From: a bacterium
GTDB lineage: Bacteria > Bdellovibrionota_C > UBA2361 > SZUA-149 > JAEUWB01
Assembly (NCBI GenBank): GCA_016786595.1
Contig: JAEUWB010000060.1
Coordinates: 62,001-126,000, forward strand
Length of the DNA: 64,000 nt
Direction: 5' to 3'
The notes under the pieces: generated by a model
Database searches by the model: none
The model's input: the letters and a program-made list of their open reading frames with translations, nothing else
What the model was told of the DNA's origin: nothing
Translations under genes and position numbers: made by a program
Shown here: one piece after another, positions 28,548 through 36,458 of the stretch
Layout of the letters: each line of letters begins with the position of its first letter
Position numbering within the stretch: position 1 is the first letter of the stretch

Positions 28548-28823
28548 TTTGAACACTCCTTATCAGGCTGTTTATTCATTTATCGGTCAATCTGTGAGTA
28601 TTGTTGCCTAGCAAGGCATGTGTAGTGGGGGTGAGGAGTTTAGATCTCCAGTTCTATCGACTGGATAATAAACTGACGAAGCAATAAAATTTTCGCTTAA
28701 TTGTTACGATTAACTGCCTGAACCGAATACAAAAATCATAGAAATAATTTGATTTATGATATTAATAGGCGGTATATTATCAAAGAAATTTTAGGTAGAT
28801 CCTCAGTTATGGTGATCTATATG
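28548..28823. other. attI region and integrase promoter region
   Basis: About 275 bases between intI and the first cassette hold no gene. The recombination point is the GTT of GTTATCT at 28823-28829: the first cassette begins there with TTATCTTTCC, whose reverse complement (GGAAAGATAAC) recurs at the left edge of attC1. Promoters for intI and the array should lie here, but I cannot identify them securely and see no clear LexA box of the CTGT-N8-ACAG type. Confidence 0.65.
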
Positions 28824-28846
28824 TTATCTTTCCAAACCAGCGAAAG

Positions 28847-29365
28847 TTAATTGTTCCCAAAACCAATCTTTTTCTTTTTAACAGGCTCAACGATTTGCTT
28901 TGGCTTCGTATCGATTAATTCTCGAATGCTATTAAATACAACTCTGAATTGAGCGTCATATCGCTTTTCGAGTTTATTCAATCTTTCAGAGAGTTCTTTG
29001 TTCGTTGAGATCATTTCTCTCATCTTGATAAAGGCGCGAACGATTGCAATGTTTACCTCTACTGCTCTTTCGCTATTCAAAACACTGGATAGCATCGCAA
29101 CTCCATGCTCTGTAAAAGCATAAGGCAAAGCTCTTCTACCAGGCTTTCCGCTTGAGGTCACAATTTGTGACCGTAAACCTGAATATTCCTCAGTAGTTAG
29201 CTGAAACATGAAATCTTGCGGGAATCTGTTTAAGTTTCTTTTCACAGCTTGAACCAGCGCTTTTGTGCGCACTTGATATAGGCGCGAAAGATCTTCATCC
29301 AGCATTACCTTTTGATCTCGAATTAAATATATAGATTTTTCAATGGCTTGCTCTACTTTCTGCAT
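28847..29365 (-). CDS. ORF6N-domain DNA-binding protein (cassette 1, reversed)
   Basis: 172 aa. Residues about 10-110 form an ORF6N domain (IRDQKVMLDEDLSRLYQV, FPQDFMFQLT, YAFTEHGVAMLSSVLNS), a phage-type DNA-binding module common in mobile elements. The C-terminus is a coiled coil (NKELSERLNKLEKRYDAQF) and a basic tail (PVKKKKIGF). The gene points against the array, towards intI, so it must use its own promoter. Reversed cassettes often carry toxin-antitoxin or regulatory genes; here only one protein is present. Its target is unknown. Confidence 0.85.
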   Translation of the reverse strand: MQKVEQAIEKSIYLIRDQKVMLDEDLSRLYQVRTKALVQAVKRNLNRFPQDFMFQLTTEEYSGLRSQIVTSSGKPGRRALPYAFTEHGVAMLSSVLNSERAVEVNIAIVRAFIKMREMISTNKELSERLNKLEKRYDAQFRVVFNSIRELIDTKPKQIVEPVKKKKIGFGNN

Positions 29366-29418
29366 AATTAGTCCTCTCCATTGTTATATATCGAGAGTAC
29401 TTGTGATAAGTTGCGGAA

Positions 29419-29474
29419 AGATAACAATCAAATCGAGCGGTCTGCTTCGCAGCCGCTCATTTTAACCGTTAGCC
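29419..29474 (+). repeat. attC: attC1 (short type)
   Basis: R'' AGATAAC at 29419-29425, R' GTTAGCC at 29468-29474, central stem GAGCGG/CCGCTC and CTGC/GCAG around TTC. The left flank GGAAAGATAAC is the exact complement of the cassette's start at 28823-28833. Cassette 1 therefore spans 28824-29468. Confidence 0.93.
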
Positions 29475-29519
29475 AGCAAAAGTTAAGAAGGAATCTTTAC
29501 GAATAGTTTAAGAGCAACA

Positions 29520-30191
29520 ATGCGAGTTTCATATAGTATTGCTTGCCAGTATCTGGCTGCTAGCGAGCTTTTCATTCGAGAAGCGATTCTACTTGAATCC
29601 AATTTCAATAATAGTTTAATTCCTGAAGAACAGGTGAGAATCGCGGAAATCAAACACAAAGGGTTAATTTCTGCTGTCATTATGCAGTGCTGTGCGGCTT
29701 TGGAGTCTTCCATTTATCAAGTAGTTCATGATGGTCCTGGATGGCACAAAGGATCCAACGGCATTAATTTGGATCAAAAAAATTACTTAAATAAATTTAA
29801 GGATTTAATTGATAAGACTCAAGGAGTTGTTGAACGCTTCAAGGTAGTTCTCGATCTATTAAAGTTGGAACCTTTAGATCTTGGAAAAAATCCAAATCAA
29901 AGCGTTATCATCTTAGTCGCTCTTCGAAATGAATTAGTACATTTCAAGCCGGTCGCAGTAATCCCATTTGACGATGAAAAGTTATTGAAGAAGCTCAAAA
30001 GCCTTAATCTAAACGAGTCCCCGTTTCCAGGTGCAAAGTCGATCTTTTTTCCTAATGCATGTTTAAGTGCTGATTGTGGAAAGTGGAGCCTTGAAAGTAC
30101 GGTGAATTTTCTTAACAGTTTCTATTTAAAACTTAATGCAGGTAACCCGATCGAGCATTACAAAGAAATGTGCGACACAATCGCTGGCTAA
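29520..30191 (+). CDS. HEPN-like hypothetical protein (cassette 2)
   Basis: 223 aa, mostly helical. The segment ALRNELVHFKP near 142 has an R-x4-H arrangement (RNELVH), the mark of HEPN-type RNases and nucleotidyltransferase partners. An earlier helix, MQCCAALESSIYQVV near 56, fits the four-helix HEPN core. I infer a HEPN-like fold without knowing whether it is catalytic. The stop codon lies inside the R'' box of attC2, a usual economy in cassettes. No antitoxin partner is present in the cassette. Confidence 0.65.
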   Translation: MRVSYSIACQYLAASELFIREAILLESNFNNSLIPEEQVRIAEIKHKGLISAVIMQCCAALESSIYQVVHDGPGWHKGSNGINLDQKNYLNKFKDLIDKTQGVVERFKVVLDLLKLEPLDLGKNPNQSVIILVALRNELVHFKPVAVIPFDDEKLLKKLKSLNLNESPFPGAKSIFFPNACLSADCGKWSLESTVNFLNSFYLKLNAGNPIEHYKEMCDTIAG

Positions 30192-30283
30192 CAAAAAAAT
30201 CCACCAGATTTTACCCCCTCTTAACTAATTGGTTTGATTAAGGGTTCTTTTGGAGGTAAAACTGGTGATTTAAGACGTTATAC
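30186..30283 (+). repeat. attC: attC2 (long type)
   Basis: R'' GGCTAAC 30186-30192 and R' GTTATAC 30277-30283. The ATCCACCAG/CTGGTGAT arms pair with one extra base. GCTGGCTAAC complements the cassette's first ten bases at 29468. Cassette 2 is 29469-30277. Confidence 0.92.
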
Positions 30284-30296
30284 GGCTAGATACAAT

Positions 30297-30926
30297 ATGG
30301 ATTTATACGACATCATAACGCTGGCAAGTAGCATCGCATCAATTGTGATTTCAGTGCTTGCAATTATTCTTTCGATCTACTTTTACACGCAAACTAAAAA
30401 TTCGGAATCAAACGTCACGTCCGCTCTTGCTGAAATTAAATCTCAGAGTGAGTCCTTGCAGAACCTCACTGGCAGATGGATGGATCGACTTACAAATTAC
30501 GCTACACAGGATAAAACAGCGCTACTTGAAAAGTTTATCTCAATGCAGCGATTACCAGAGGTAAACTCAATTGCTCAAGTGCCTCCGCAAAGTGATTTGG
30601 ATAAAACGAATAAAGAACAGCTCGCGGCAGGAGTCTTAGCCTACGCTCTTATCTCTCTTTATTACGCGGTTTACACCAATGTGTTAGCTGCTAGTTATCT
30701 TCCCAAAAGATCTACTTTTGATGCGGATAATCAGCTGCATATCTTAATTAAGAGACTTTTAGATGGAAGCGCAAAAGATGTTGCCATACTCAAGGCGGCA
30801 GTAGATCAACTTGAAAAAGCTTTCCCGCAACAATATAAAGAATGTCAGGCACTTCATTTACTTGATGATGTTAATCATTTTATCTCATCTGTGAAGCCCG
30901 CTTCAGATGTGTTGTTGGGGCTTTAG
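30297..30926 (+). CDS. membrane-anchored coiled-coil protein, unknown (cassette 3)
   Basis: The start is the ATG 14 bases after the attC2 right box; a longer frame would run back into attC2. The 209-aa product has one N-terminal transmembrane helix (IITLASSIASIVISVLAIIL), a heptad-rich segment to about 70, and a helical soluble C-terminus. The architecture (N-terminal anchor, coiled coil, helical domain) is common in small phage-defence or stress proteins, but I recognise no family. Confidence 0.6.
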   Translation: MDLYDIITLASSIASIVISVLAIILSIYFYTQTKNSESNVTSALAEIKSQSESLQNLTGRWMDRLTNYATQDKTALLEKFISMQRLPEVNSIAQVPPQSDLDKTNKEQLAAGVLAYALISLYYAVYTNVLAASYLPKRSTFDADNQLHILIKRLLDGSAKDVAILKAAVDQLEKAFPQQYKECQALHLLDDVNHFISSVKPASDVLLGL

Positions 30927-30937
30927 CAATGTACGCC

Positions 30938-31036
30938 GTATAACAATCAGGTCGTGACGGAGAAACGGGGTGCGAAATTTCGTGGCGATTTTAATTGATT
31001 AGCTGCCCCGTTTCCCGCACACTTTAAACGTTATAC
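30938..31036 (+). repeat. attC: attC3 (long type)
   Basis: R'' GTATAAC 30938-30944, R' GTTATAC 31030-31036. GAAACGGGG pairs with CCCCGTTTC. GCCGTATAAC complements the cassette start at 30277. It shares its arms with attC8 and attC13. Cassette 3 is 30278-31030. Confidence 0.93.
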
Positions 31037-31087
31037 GATAAATTCGTTCAGAGGTAACAAACTCGTGAGAGACCGTAAATAAAAGCA

Positions 31088-31924
31088 ATGGCTAAGAAAA
31101 ACCAGTCGCGAAGGCTAACAAATCAACACAAACAATCGCAAGGCGTAGTTGGAATTTTTGGGGAAGATGCGAAATCACACGACCGTTCAGTTGGCAAAGT
31201 CTCAAAAGTAATCATTGAGCAGTTTGAAAGCGAATATCCTCAGTTATCTTTTCGATACAGAGAGACCATAAAAAAGGAAGAAATCAACGAAGCACTAAAA
31301 AAAGTTGACCCTACATTGGGTCAGACACTGTTTGTTTCAAATTCCAGCATCAAACCTGATGGGGGAATAATTGAGGTAAGAGACGACAATGGAGATTGGA
31401 GAGTCATCTTAGTGGCCGAGGCCAAACATCAAGGAAAAGACGTAGAGAATATAAAAAATGGTTTACAAGTCGGTACAAAAAACGATCAGGATTTAATGGC
31501 TGCTGGAAATGCAATAGAAAGAGCCCATAAAAATATATCAGAAATAGCCAATTTGATGCTGTCTGAGTGTCATTTCCCGTACGTTTTGTTCCTTGAAGGG
31601 TCAAATTTTCTAACAGAAACTATCACAATTACAAGACCCGACGGAAGGATCGTAACTCTAGAGTATAATTCAGGTATGTTAAACAGACTAGATAGACTGA
31701 CTGCCGCAAACTATGGAATGCCTATGAATACAAATTTATGCGTTAATAAATTCATTAAACACAAGAATAAAACTATAATGCTTCAAGCTGCTTCTATTTA
31801 CTCTCAGGGTCGAGGTGAAAAATGGGACGTCGAGAAAATGTATGAAATAATGCTAGAGATTTCCAAAACGTCACTTAAAGTTTTGGGGAGCGATCTATTT
31901 ACCCAGATTACATCCAATAAATAG
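31088..31924 (+). CDS. ecoRIR: EcoRI-type type II restriction endonuclease (cassette 4)
   Basis: The 278-aa protein is a close homologue of R.EcoRI (277 aa) along its whole length. The PD-(D/E)xK centre has the same numbering as EcoRI: Asp91 in SSIKPDGG, then Glu111 and Lys113 in VAEAK. The recognition segment MAAGNAIER (137-145) retains Asn141, Ala142 and Arg145, and the stretch NLEYNSG/LDRLTAANYGMP is preserved. I therefore predict cleavage of GAATTC. The gene lies first in a two-gene cassette, 39 bp before its methyltransferase, the same order as in the original EcoRI plasmid. Confidence 0.96.
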   Translation: MAKKNQSRRLTNQHKQSQGVVGIFGEDAKSHDRSVGKVSKVIIEQFESEYPQLSFRYRETIKKEEINEALKKVDPTLGQTLFVSNSSIKPDGGIIEVRDDNGDWRVILVAEAKHQGKDVENIKNGLQVGTKNDQDLMAAGNAIERAHKNISEIANLMLSECHFPYVLFLEGSNFLTETITITRPDGRIVTLEYNSGMLNRLDRLTAANYGMPMNTNLCVNKFIKHKNKTIMLQAASIYSQGRGEKWDVEKMYEIMLEISKTSLKVLGSDLFTQITSNK

Positions 31925-31963
31925 AGAAATGCTAGTTCTGTTATAGTTTAAGATAGGGATCTA

Positions 31964-33007
31964 ATGGCAAGAAATGCGACAAACAAATTACTGCAGAAAG
32001 CAAAAAAGTCAAAAAGCGACGAGTTCTACACGCAGCTTTGCGATATTGAAAGCGAATTAGGTTTTTACAAAACACACTTCAAGGACAAAGTCGTTTACTG
32101 TAATTGCGACGACCCAAGAATAAGCAATTTTTTTAAATATTTTGCTCTCAATTTCGAAGAACTTGGAATTAAGAAATTGATTACCTCTTGCTATAGAGAG
32201 CAACGCGCCGATCTTTTTAGTGAAAAAAGTGATGAAAGCGGATTTTTCTTTGAATACACAAATGCTGATGATGAGAAAAATAAACTTAATTCAATTAAAG
32301 TAAAACCATTCAAAGGGAGTGGTGATTTTCGCAGCGCTGAGTGCATCGAGTTATTAAAAAAATCAGATATTGTTGTCACCAATCCGCCTTTCTCACTATT
32401 TAGGGAGTATGTTGAGCAATTAGTCAAATACGATAAAAAGTTTTTAATCATCGGAAATGTGAATGCAATTACATACAAAGAGATCTTTAAGCTGATCAAG
32501 GATAATAGAGCTTGGCTTGGAATAAATCTAGGCAGAGGGGTTTCTGGTTTTATCGTTCCCGAACACTATGAACTTTATGGAACGGAGGCTCGTATTGATG
32601 AGTTTGGTAACAGGATTGTATCGCCAAACAATTGCTTATGGCTTACAAATCTTGATACTTTTAAACGACATCAAGATATTTTGCTTAAAAAGAAATATTA
32701 TGGGAATGAGCATGAGTATCCAAGATATGATAATTATGATGGGATTAATATTAATAGAACAGAAGATATACCTCTGGACTATGAAGGAGCTATGGGGGTG
32801 CCAATAACATTCCTACACAAATTCAACCCAGATCAGTTTGAACTAATTAAATTTAGAAAGGGAAATGATGGAAAGGACTTGTCAGTCAACGGTAAGTGTC
32901 CATATTTCAGAATACTTATCAAGAACAAGCGCATTCAGAGACAATCCAATATGCCGATCCCGTATAACAATCAAATCGAGCGGATGCTGAAGCACCGCTC
33001 ATTTTAA
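31964..33007 (+). CDS. ecoRIM: EcoRI-type adenine-N6 DNA methyltransferase (cassette 4)
   Basis: Close homologue of M.EcoRI: it begins MARNATNKLL, as the original does. The adenine methyltransferase motif NPPF is at 140-143, with VVYCNCDDPR near 43, GRGVSGFIVPEHYELYGTEA near 190 and IPLDYEGAMGVPITFLHKF near 270. It should methylate GAATTC and protect the host. AGGGA precedes the ATG. It is 347 aa against 326 for M.EcoRI: the natural end is near KNKRIQ, after which the frame runs on into attC4 and stops within it (TAA 33005-33007). The last 15 residues (PYNNQIERMLKHRSF) are attC-encoded. Confidence 0.96.
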   Translation: MARNATNKLLQKAKKSKSDEFYTQLCDIESELGFYKTHFKDKVVYCNCDDPRISNFFKYFALNFEELGIKKLITSCYREQRADLFSEKSDESGFFFEYTNADDEKNKLNSIKVKPFKGSGDFRSAECIELLKKSDIVVTNPPFSLFREYVEQLVKYDKKFLIIGNVNAITYKEIFKLIKDNRAWLGINLGRGVSGFIVPEHYELYGTEARIDEFGNRIVSPNNCLWLTNLDTFKRHQDILLKKKYYGNEHEYPRYDNYDGININRTEDIPLDYEGAMGVPITFLHKFNPDQFELIKFRKGNDGKDLSVNGKCPYFRILIKNKRIQRQSNMPIPYNNQIERMLKHRSF

Positions 33008-33016
33008 CCGTTGTCC
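32962..33016 (+). repeat. attC: attC4 (short type)
   Basis: R'' GTATAAC 32962-32968, R' GTTGTCC 33010-33016. The central stem GAGCGG/CCGCTC is as in attC1. The left box complements the cassette start at 31030. It contains the stop codon of the methyltransferase. Cassette 4 is 31031-33010, about 1.98 kb. Confidence 0.92.
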
Positions 33017-33038
33017 CTTCAATTTTATGGTACCTCTG

Positions 33039-34106
33039 ATGACTAAAAGATTTATTTTCACTTTTGTTTTCTTAATTGCCTTTTCATTTAACTTGCCATT
33101 ATTTGCCGAAACGAAAGTCGGCGTGATCGTTCCATTGTCTGGTGCTCTTGCAGAATATGGGGTCGCTATTCGAAACGGAATTCAAATGGCGCAAAAAGAT
33201 AATCCCGAACTATTTGCTTCATGTAATTTTCTTTACGAAGACTCTAAATACGATCCAAAGACTGCAATAAGTGCTTTTAATAAATTGGTTAGTTCCGACA
33301 AAATTAATATAGCCTATAATTTTGGAGGGCCGACATCAGCGGCAATTGCTCCTGTAGCGAGCAAGACAAAAACTCCTTCATTGCTATGGACTACTGATCC
33401 AAGTGCAGTAGCTCGGTATGAATATGTAATTAGATTTACAAATGATGCTATTGAATTTACAAAATCCTTAGCAAATTATCTGAACTCAAATAATCAAAAG
33501 CGTCTTGGAGTTGTAATAACTGAGAATCAATATCTAAACAGTATTCTCAATGGGTTAAAGACAAGCTTAGTACCTGGGCAAACATTAGAAGTCATAGACA
33601 CTGTTCAGCCATCTGATACAGACTTTCGATCTATCGTGACAAAGTTGCAAAAAAATTCGTATGATTCTATTGGAGTCTTTATGTTGTCAGGACAAATCGG
33701 ACAATTTTATAGACAACTTCAGCAGCAAAATAAACTCACTGCCACATTTGGCACCGACTTTTTTGAAAGTTCAACGGAAATAAAATCAGCGGAAGGTGGA
33801 ATGAACGGCGCCGTTTACACTAACAACACCGTACCATCCAGTTTCGCTCAAAAATACAAATCTCTATACGGAAATGATTTGCAACTTACCTATGCAGGTA
33901 ATGGATACGATTTCGCTACATTAGCTTGCAGAACGCTTGCTAAACAACAATCTGCCGAAGGAATAATGAGTATCTTAGAGGCAGCAGAAAATAGATCAGG
34001 AGTTTTAGGAAATTATAATTTTATCAAAACAGCTGCGGGGGACAAATTCTTCCGATTTCCAGTCGCAGTGAAGAAAATTGAAGGATCTGAGTTTAAGGAT
34101 CTATAG
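33039..34106 (+). CDS. periplasmic substrate-binding protein, branched-chain amino acid type (cassette 5)
   Basis: A signal peptide (MTKRFIFTFVFLIAFSF to FAE) is followed by a type I periplasmic-binding fold of the Peripla_BP_6 family: KVGVIVPLSGALAEYGVAIRNG, FLYEDSKYDP, NFGGPTSAAIAPVA and GYDFATLACRTL. Such proteins deliver branched-chain amino acids, amides or aromatic acids to ABC importers or sensors. The cassette carries no permease or ATPase, so it must borrow another transporter or act as a receptor. I prefer the ATG at 33039, where the signal peptide begins, to one four codons upstream. Confidence 0.85.
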   Translation: MTKRFIFTFVFLIAFSFNLPLFAETKVGVIVPLSGALAEYGVAIRNGIQMAQKDNPELFASCNFLYEDSKYDPKTAISAFNKLVSSDKINIAYNFGGPTSAAIAPVASKTKTPSLLWTTDPSAVARYEYVIRFTNDAIEFTKSLANYLNSNNQKRLGVVITENQYLNSILNGLKTSLVPGQTLEVIDTVQPSDTDFRSIVTKLQKNSYDSIGVFMLSGQIGQFYRQLQQQNKLTATFGTDFFESSTEIKSAEGGMNGAVYTNNTVPSSFAQKYKSLYGNDLQLTYAGNGYDFATLACRTLAKQQSAEGIMSILEAAENRSGVLGNYNFIKTAAGDKFFRFPVAVKKIEGSEFKDL

Positions 34107-34111
34107 GCCAG

Positions 34112-34210
34112 GGACAACAAAAAACGCCACGCAGAATTCTAACCCGCTTAATTTTGTACATGATTAAGAAAGTGTTCTGGGTTAGAATCTGGTGCGTTTA
34201 AACGTTAGGC
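34112..34210 (+). repeat. attC: attC5 (long type)
   Basis: R'' GGACAAC 34112-34118, R' GTTAGGC 34204-34210. AACGCCACGCAGAATTCTAA pairs with the opposite arm near 34181-34201, with an extra base. It contains a GAATTC site. GGGACAAC complements the cassette start. Cassette 5 is 33011-34204. Confidence 0.92.
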
Positions 34211-34221
34211 CGCAAACAAGT

Positions 34222-34926
34222 ATGACGGATTCAATTTTCGAAAATTTACCTCCGGTAGATCAACTTGAGTTCTCTGATCCTGCCGATATTGCAGCTCGCA
34301 TTCTGCCGGAGCTGATTTCACGATGGGAATCCAGTCGACGAGGACTGAGCTTTCATAACTTAACACTTGGAAATGATCTGCCAGAAGAATGTTACTTAGC
34401 CATGTCTGAGGGACTTTCGTGGTTAATTCGCGAAGGATTATTAGTTCAAGCGCCTGGACAACAGGGCGGTTGGTATGTTCCCTCCAAACGCGCAAGACAA
34501 CTAAAGACGGCAATAAATTTCAAATCATTCAAGGCTGAATCTTTACTACCGCATGCTTTGCTTCATCCTGATGTGGCAAAAACATGTCATGCAAATTTTG
34601 TCTCCGGAAATTACAACTCTGCGGTTTTTAATGCTTTCAAAGAAGTCGAAGTTGCCGTTAGAACCGCAGCCAATCTCACAGATTCAGACATTGGGGTAAA
34701 TTTGGTTCGTAAAGCATTTCACCCTGACACAGGCACTTTGAGCGATAAAACCCAGCTTCCAGCCGAACGCGAAGCTCTCGCAAACTTATTTGCAGGTGCA
34801 ATCGGCTCCTACAAAAATCCTTCAAGTCATCGCAAAGTGAAGATTGATCCAGCACAGGCGGTTGAAATGATTCTTTTAGCTAGCCATCTTTATAAGATTG
34901 TTGAGGCGCGGGTGCCCAATCCATAG
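34222..34926 (+). CDS. TIGR02391 family protein (Hypoth_Ymh), cassette 6
   Basis: The 234-aa product matches the TIGR02391/Ymh family, whose conserved C-terminal part is visible here: NSAVFNAFKEVEVAVRTAA near 138, then LVRKAFHPDTGTLSD, PAEREALANLFAGAIGSYKNPSSHR and VEMILLASHLYKIVEAR. That part is HEPN-like: RxxL...NPSSHR resembles the R-x4-6-H arrangement. Family members often lie in defence islands; their activity is not established to my knowledge. I start at the ATG after the cassette boundary (34222) rather than at the upstream GTG inside attC5. Confidence 0.85.
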   Translation: MTDSIFENLPPVDQLEFSDPADIAARILPELISRWESSRRGLSFHNLTLGNDLPEECYLAMSEGLSWLIREGLLVQAPGQQGGWYVPSKRARQLKTAINFKSFKAESLLPHALLHPDVAKTCHANFVSGNYNSAVFNAFKEVEVAVRTAANLTDSDIGVNLVRKAFHPDTGTLSDKTQLPAEREALANLFAGAIGSYKNPSSHRKVKIDPAQAVEMILLASHLYKIVEARVPNP

Positions 34927-34928
34927 CG

Positions 34929-35022
34929 GCCTAACAAAAGGATCGAAAAGATGTCGCGCCTTAAGCATTTGCTTTGACTAAGTTTTGGTTTGGCGCGACA
35001 CTTTTCATCCTAAACGTTGTAC
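34929..35022 (+). repeat. attC: attC6 (long type)
   Basis: R'' GCCTAAC 34929-34935, R' GTTGTAC 35016-35022. The arms GATGTCGCGCC and GGCGCGACAC pair with an offset. GCGGCCTAAC complements the cassette start at 34204. Cassette 6 is 34205-35016. Confidence 0.92.
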
Positions 35023-35034
35023 CTCTAAGACAAT

Positions 35035-35754
35035 ATGACTGATACCTATCGAGAACACGGAGAAGTTTGCGCAAAGTTCTACCAGCTTACGGTCGATTCA
35101 AGTGCTGTCGCGGAATTCATACTTTGCAACTCTCCTGCGCGTCCGACTGAGAAAGCTCTCTTTGTTGGTGGCATGTTCGATATTGCCGGTGCGTTGCACA
35201 GATACGGATTAGACATAACTGTAGTAGACTATACGCCAGAGATGGTTGCTCTTGGTCGAAGGGCTCTTCCAACTGTTCGAATAGAGCAAGCTGACTTAAG
35301 AAAACTTCCTTATCAAAATGAATTTGATCATGTTTTTGTTGTAGGGCGTGTTTTTACACACATGATTTCAAATGAGGATTTACATCTCGCTTTGGCAAGC
35401 TGCCGGAAGGCACTCCGCGCAGGCGGGCACCTCTTTTTTGATAACTATGAAGACACAAAGATTCGGGTAACAAATTACTTTAACGGGACTGTGCGTGCCG
35501 AATCGAATGCTTCAAAGATTGAGCGGAATTCAGCAACGACGCTTCTTTCCGAGTCTCCCTATATAGTCTCTTGGCGGGCTCGCTATACTGGCGATATTGA
35601 GGGAAGACCTTTTGATTTTTCGGATGCAATGGAACATAGGGCTTGGTCGCGGCAAGAAATCGTACCTTTCTTAAAAAATGCGCAGTTCAAACTGATTAAA
35701 CAGGGTCTTAATTTTGATGAAACTAGCTTTTTTAATCTCGCCCAAGCTGTATAA
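35035..35754 (+). CDS. class I SAM-dependent methyltransferase (cassette 7)
   Basis: 239 aa with a Rossmann-fold methyltransferase core. The motif I equivalent is ALFVGGMFDIAGAL near 42-55 (a variant of the usual DxGxGxG). Motif II acid is VVDYTPEMVALGRRAL near 63, then ADLRKLPYQNEFDHVFVVG and LRAGGHLFFDNYED. The glycine-rich loop lacks the usual acidic residue, so SAM binding may be unusual. Substrate unknown; small-molecule methylation is the commonest role of this type. Confidence 0.8.
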   Translation: MTDTYREHGEVCAKFYQLTVDSSAVAEFILCNSPARPTEKALFVGGMFDIAGALHRYGLDITVVDYTPEMVALGRRALPTVRIEQADLRKLPYQNEFDHVFVVGRVFTHMISNEDLHLALASCRKALRAGGHLFFDNYEDTKIRVTNYFNGTVRAESNASKIERNSATTLLSESPYIVSWRARYTGDIEGRPFDFSDAMEHRAWSRQEIVPFLKNAQFKLIKQGLNFDETSFFNLAQAV

Positions 35755-35757
35755 GAG

Positions 35758-35853
35758 GTACAACAATCCGATCAACGAGATTCGCGCCCCTGTAGATTGG
35801 TGGTTAATTTGGCGGTATCATTGAGCGCGAACTCGTTATCGAGAACGTTCTAC
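35758..35853 (+). repeat. attC: attC7 (long type)
   Basis: R'' GTACAAC 35758-35764, R' GTTCTAC 35847-35853. AACGAGATTCGCGC pairs with GCGCGAACTCGTT with one extra base. GAGGTACAAC complements the cassette start. Cassette 7 is 35017-35847. Confidence 0.92.
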
Positions 35854-35905
35854 GCCTTAAATTTTTCTCCTTGCAAAAAATTCTTAATAATTATATTATA
35901 ATTAT

Positions 35906-36190
35906 GTGAGCAATATTAGATTTACCTGGGACCTGGCTAAAGCGACGCAAAACCGTCGTAAGCACGGAGTTTCTTTCGAAGAGGCACAATCTGTCTTTTA
36001 TGACGACTATGCTCAATTAGCCCCAGATCCCGATCACTCTAAGGAAGAGGATCGTTTTATCTTACTCGGCCGTAGCAGCCAAATGAGACTACTCATTGTT
36101 TGCCACTGTTACCGAGAAAGTGATTCGGTAATTCGAATTATCTCAGCACGCAAAGCAACCAAAAAAGAACAACGGGCTTATCCAGGATGA
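35906..36190 (+). CDS. brnT: BrnT family RNase toxin (cassette 8)
   Basis: 94-aa toxin of the BrnT/BrnA type II system. Diagnostic are FTWDLAKATQNRRKHGVSFEEA at the N-terminus (family consensus is FEWDPxKxxxNxxKHGVxFExA) and the C-terminal RIISARKATKKEQRAY. BrnT degrades RNA and halts growth. The start is GTG with no obvious ribosome-binding site. brnA begins four bases after the stop. Toxin-antitoxin cassettes are typical stabilisers of large integron arrays, because loss of the cassette is punished. Confidence 0.93.
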   Translation: MSNIRFTWDLAKATQNRRKHGVSFEEAQSVFYDDYAQLAPDPDHSKEEDRFILLGRSSQMRLLIVCHCYRESDSVIRIISARKATKKEQRAYPG

Positions 36191-36194
36191 AATT

Positions 36195-36458
36195 ATGAGA
36201 AAAGAATATGATTTTTCAGGCGCAGTTAAGAATCCCTATGCAGCTAAGCTCAAAAAGCAGATAACAATCCGACTTGATGAAAGCGTGATTGATTACTTCA
36301 AGTTATTGGCATCTGAGTTTGACATGCCATACCAGAACTTGATTAATCTTTACTTAAAGGACTGCTCTGCTGAAAAACGTAAGCCAAAGCTTCGGTGGGT
36401 TCCCGGCGTAGAACAATCAAGTCGTGACGGAGAAAAGGCACGCAAAGGTTCGCGGTGA
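36195..36458 (+). CDS. brnA: BrnA family antitoxin with attC-encoded C-terminus (cassette 8)
   Basis: 87 aa. The BrnA core is a ribbon-helix-helix-like DNA-binding segment, KKQITIRLDESVIDYFKLLA, with the following helix YQNLINLYLKDC. It neutralises BrnT and represses the operon. AGGA lies upstream of the ATG. The native end is probably near LRWVPG: the frame crosses the R'' box of attC8 at 36408 and stops only at 36456-36458, so about the last 15 residues (VEQSSRDGEKARKGSR region) come from the recombination site. Confidence 0.9.
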   Translation: MRKEYDFSGAVKNPYAAKLKKQITIRLDESVIDYFKLLASEFDMPYQNLINLYLKDCSAEKRKPKLRWVPGVEQSSRDGEKARKGSR

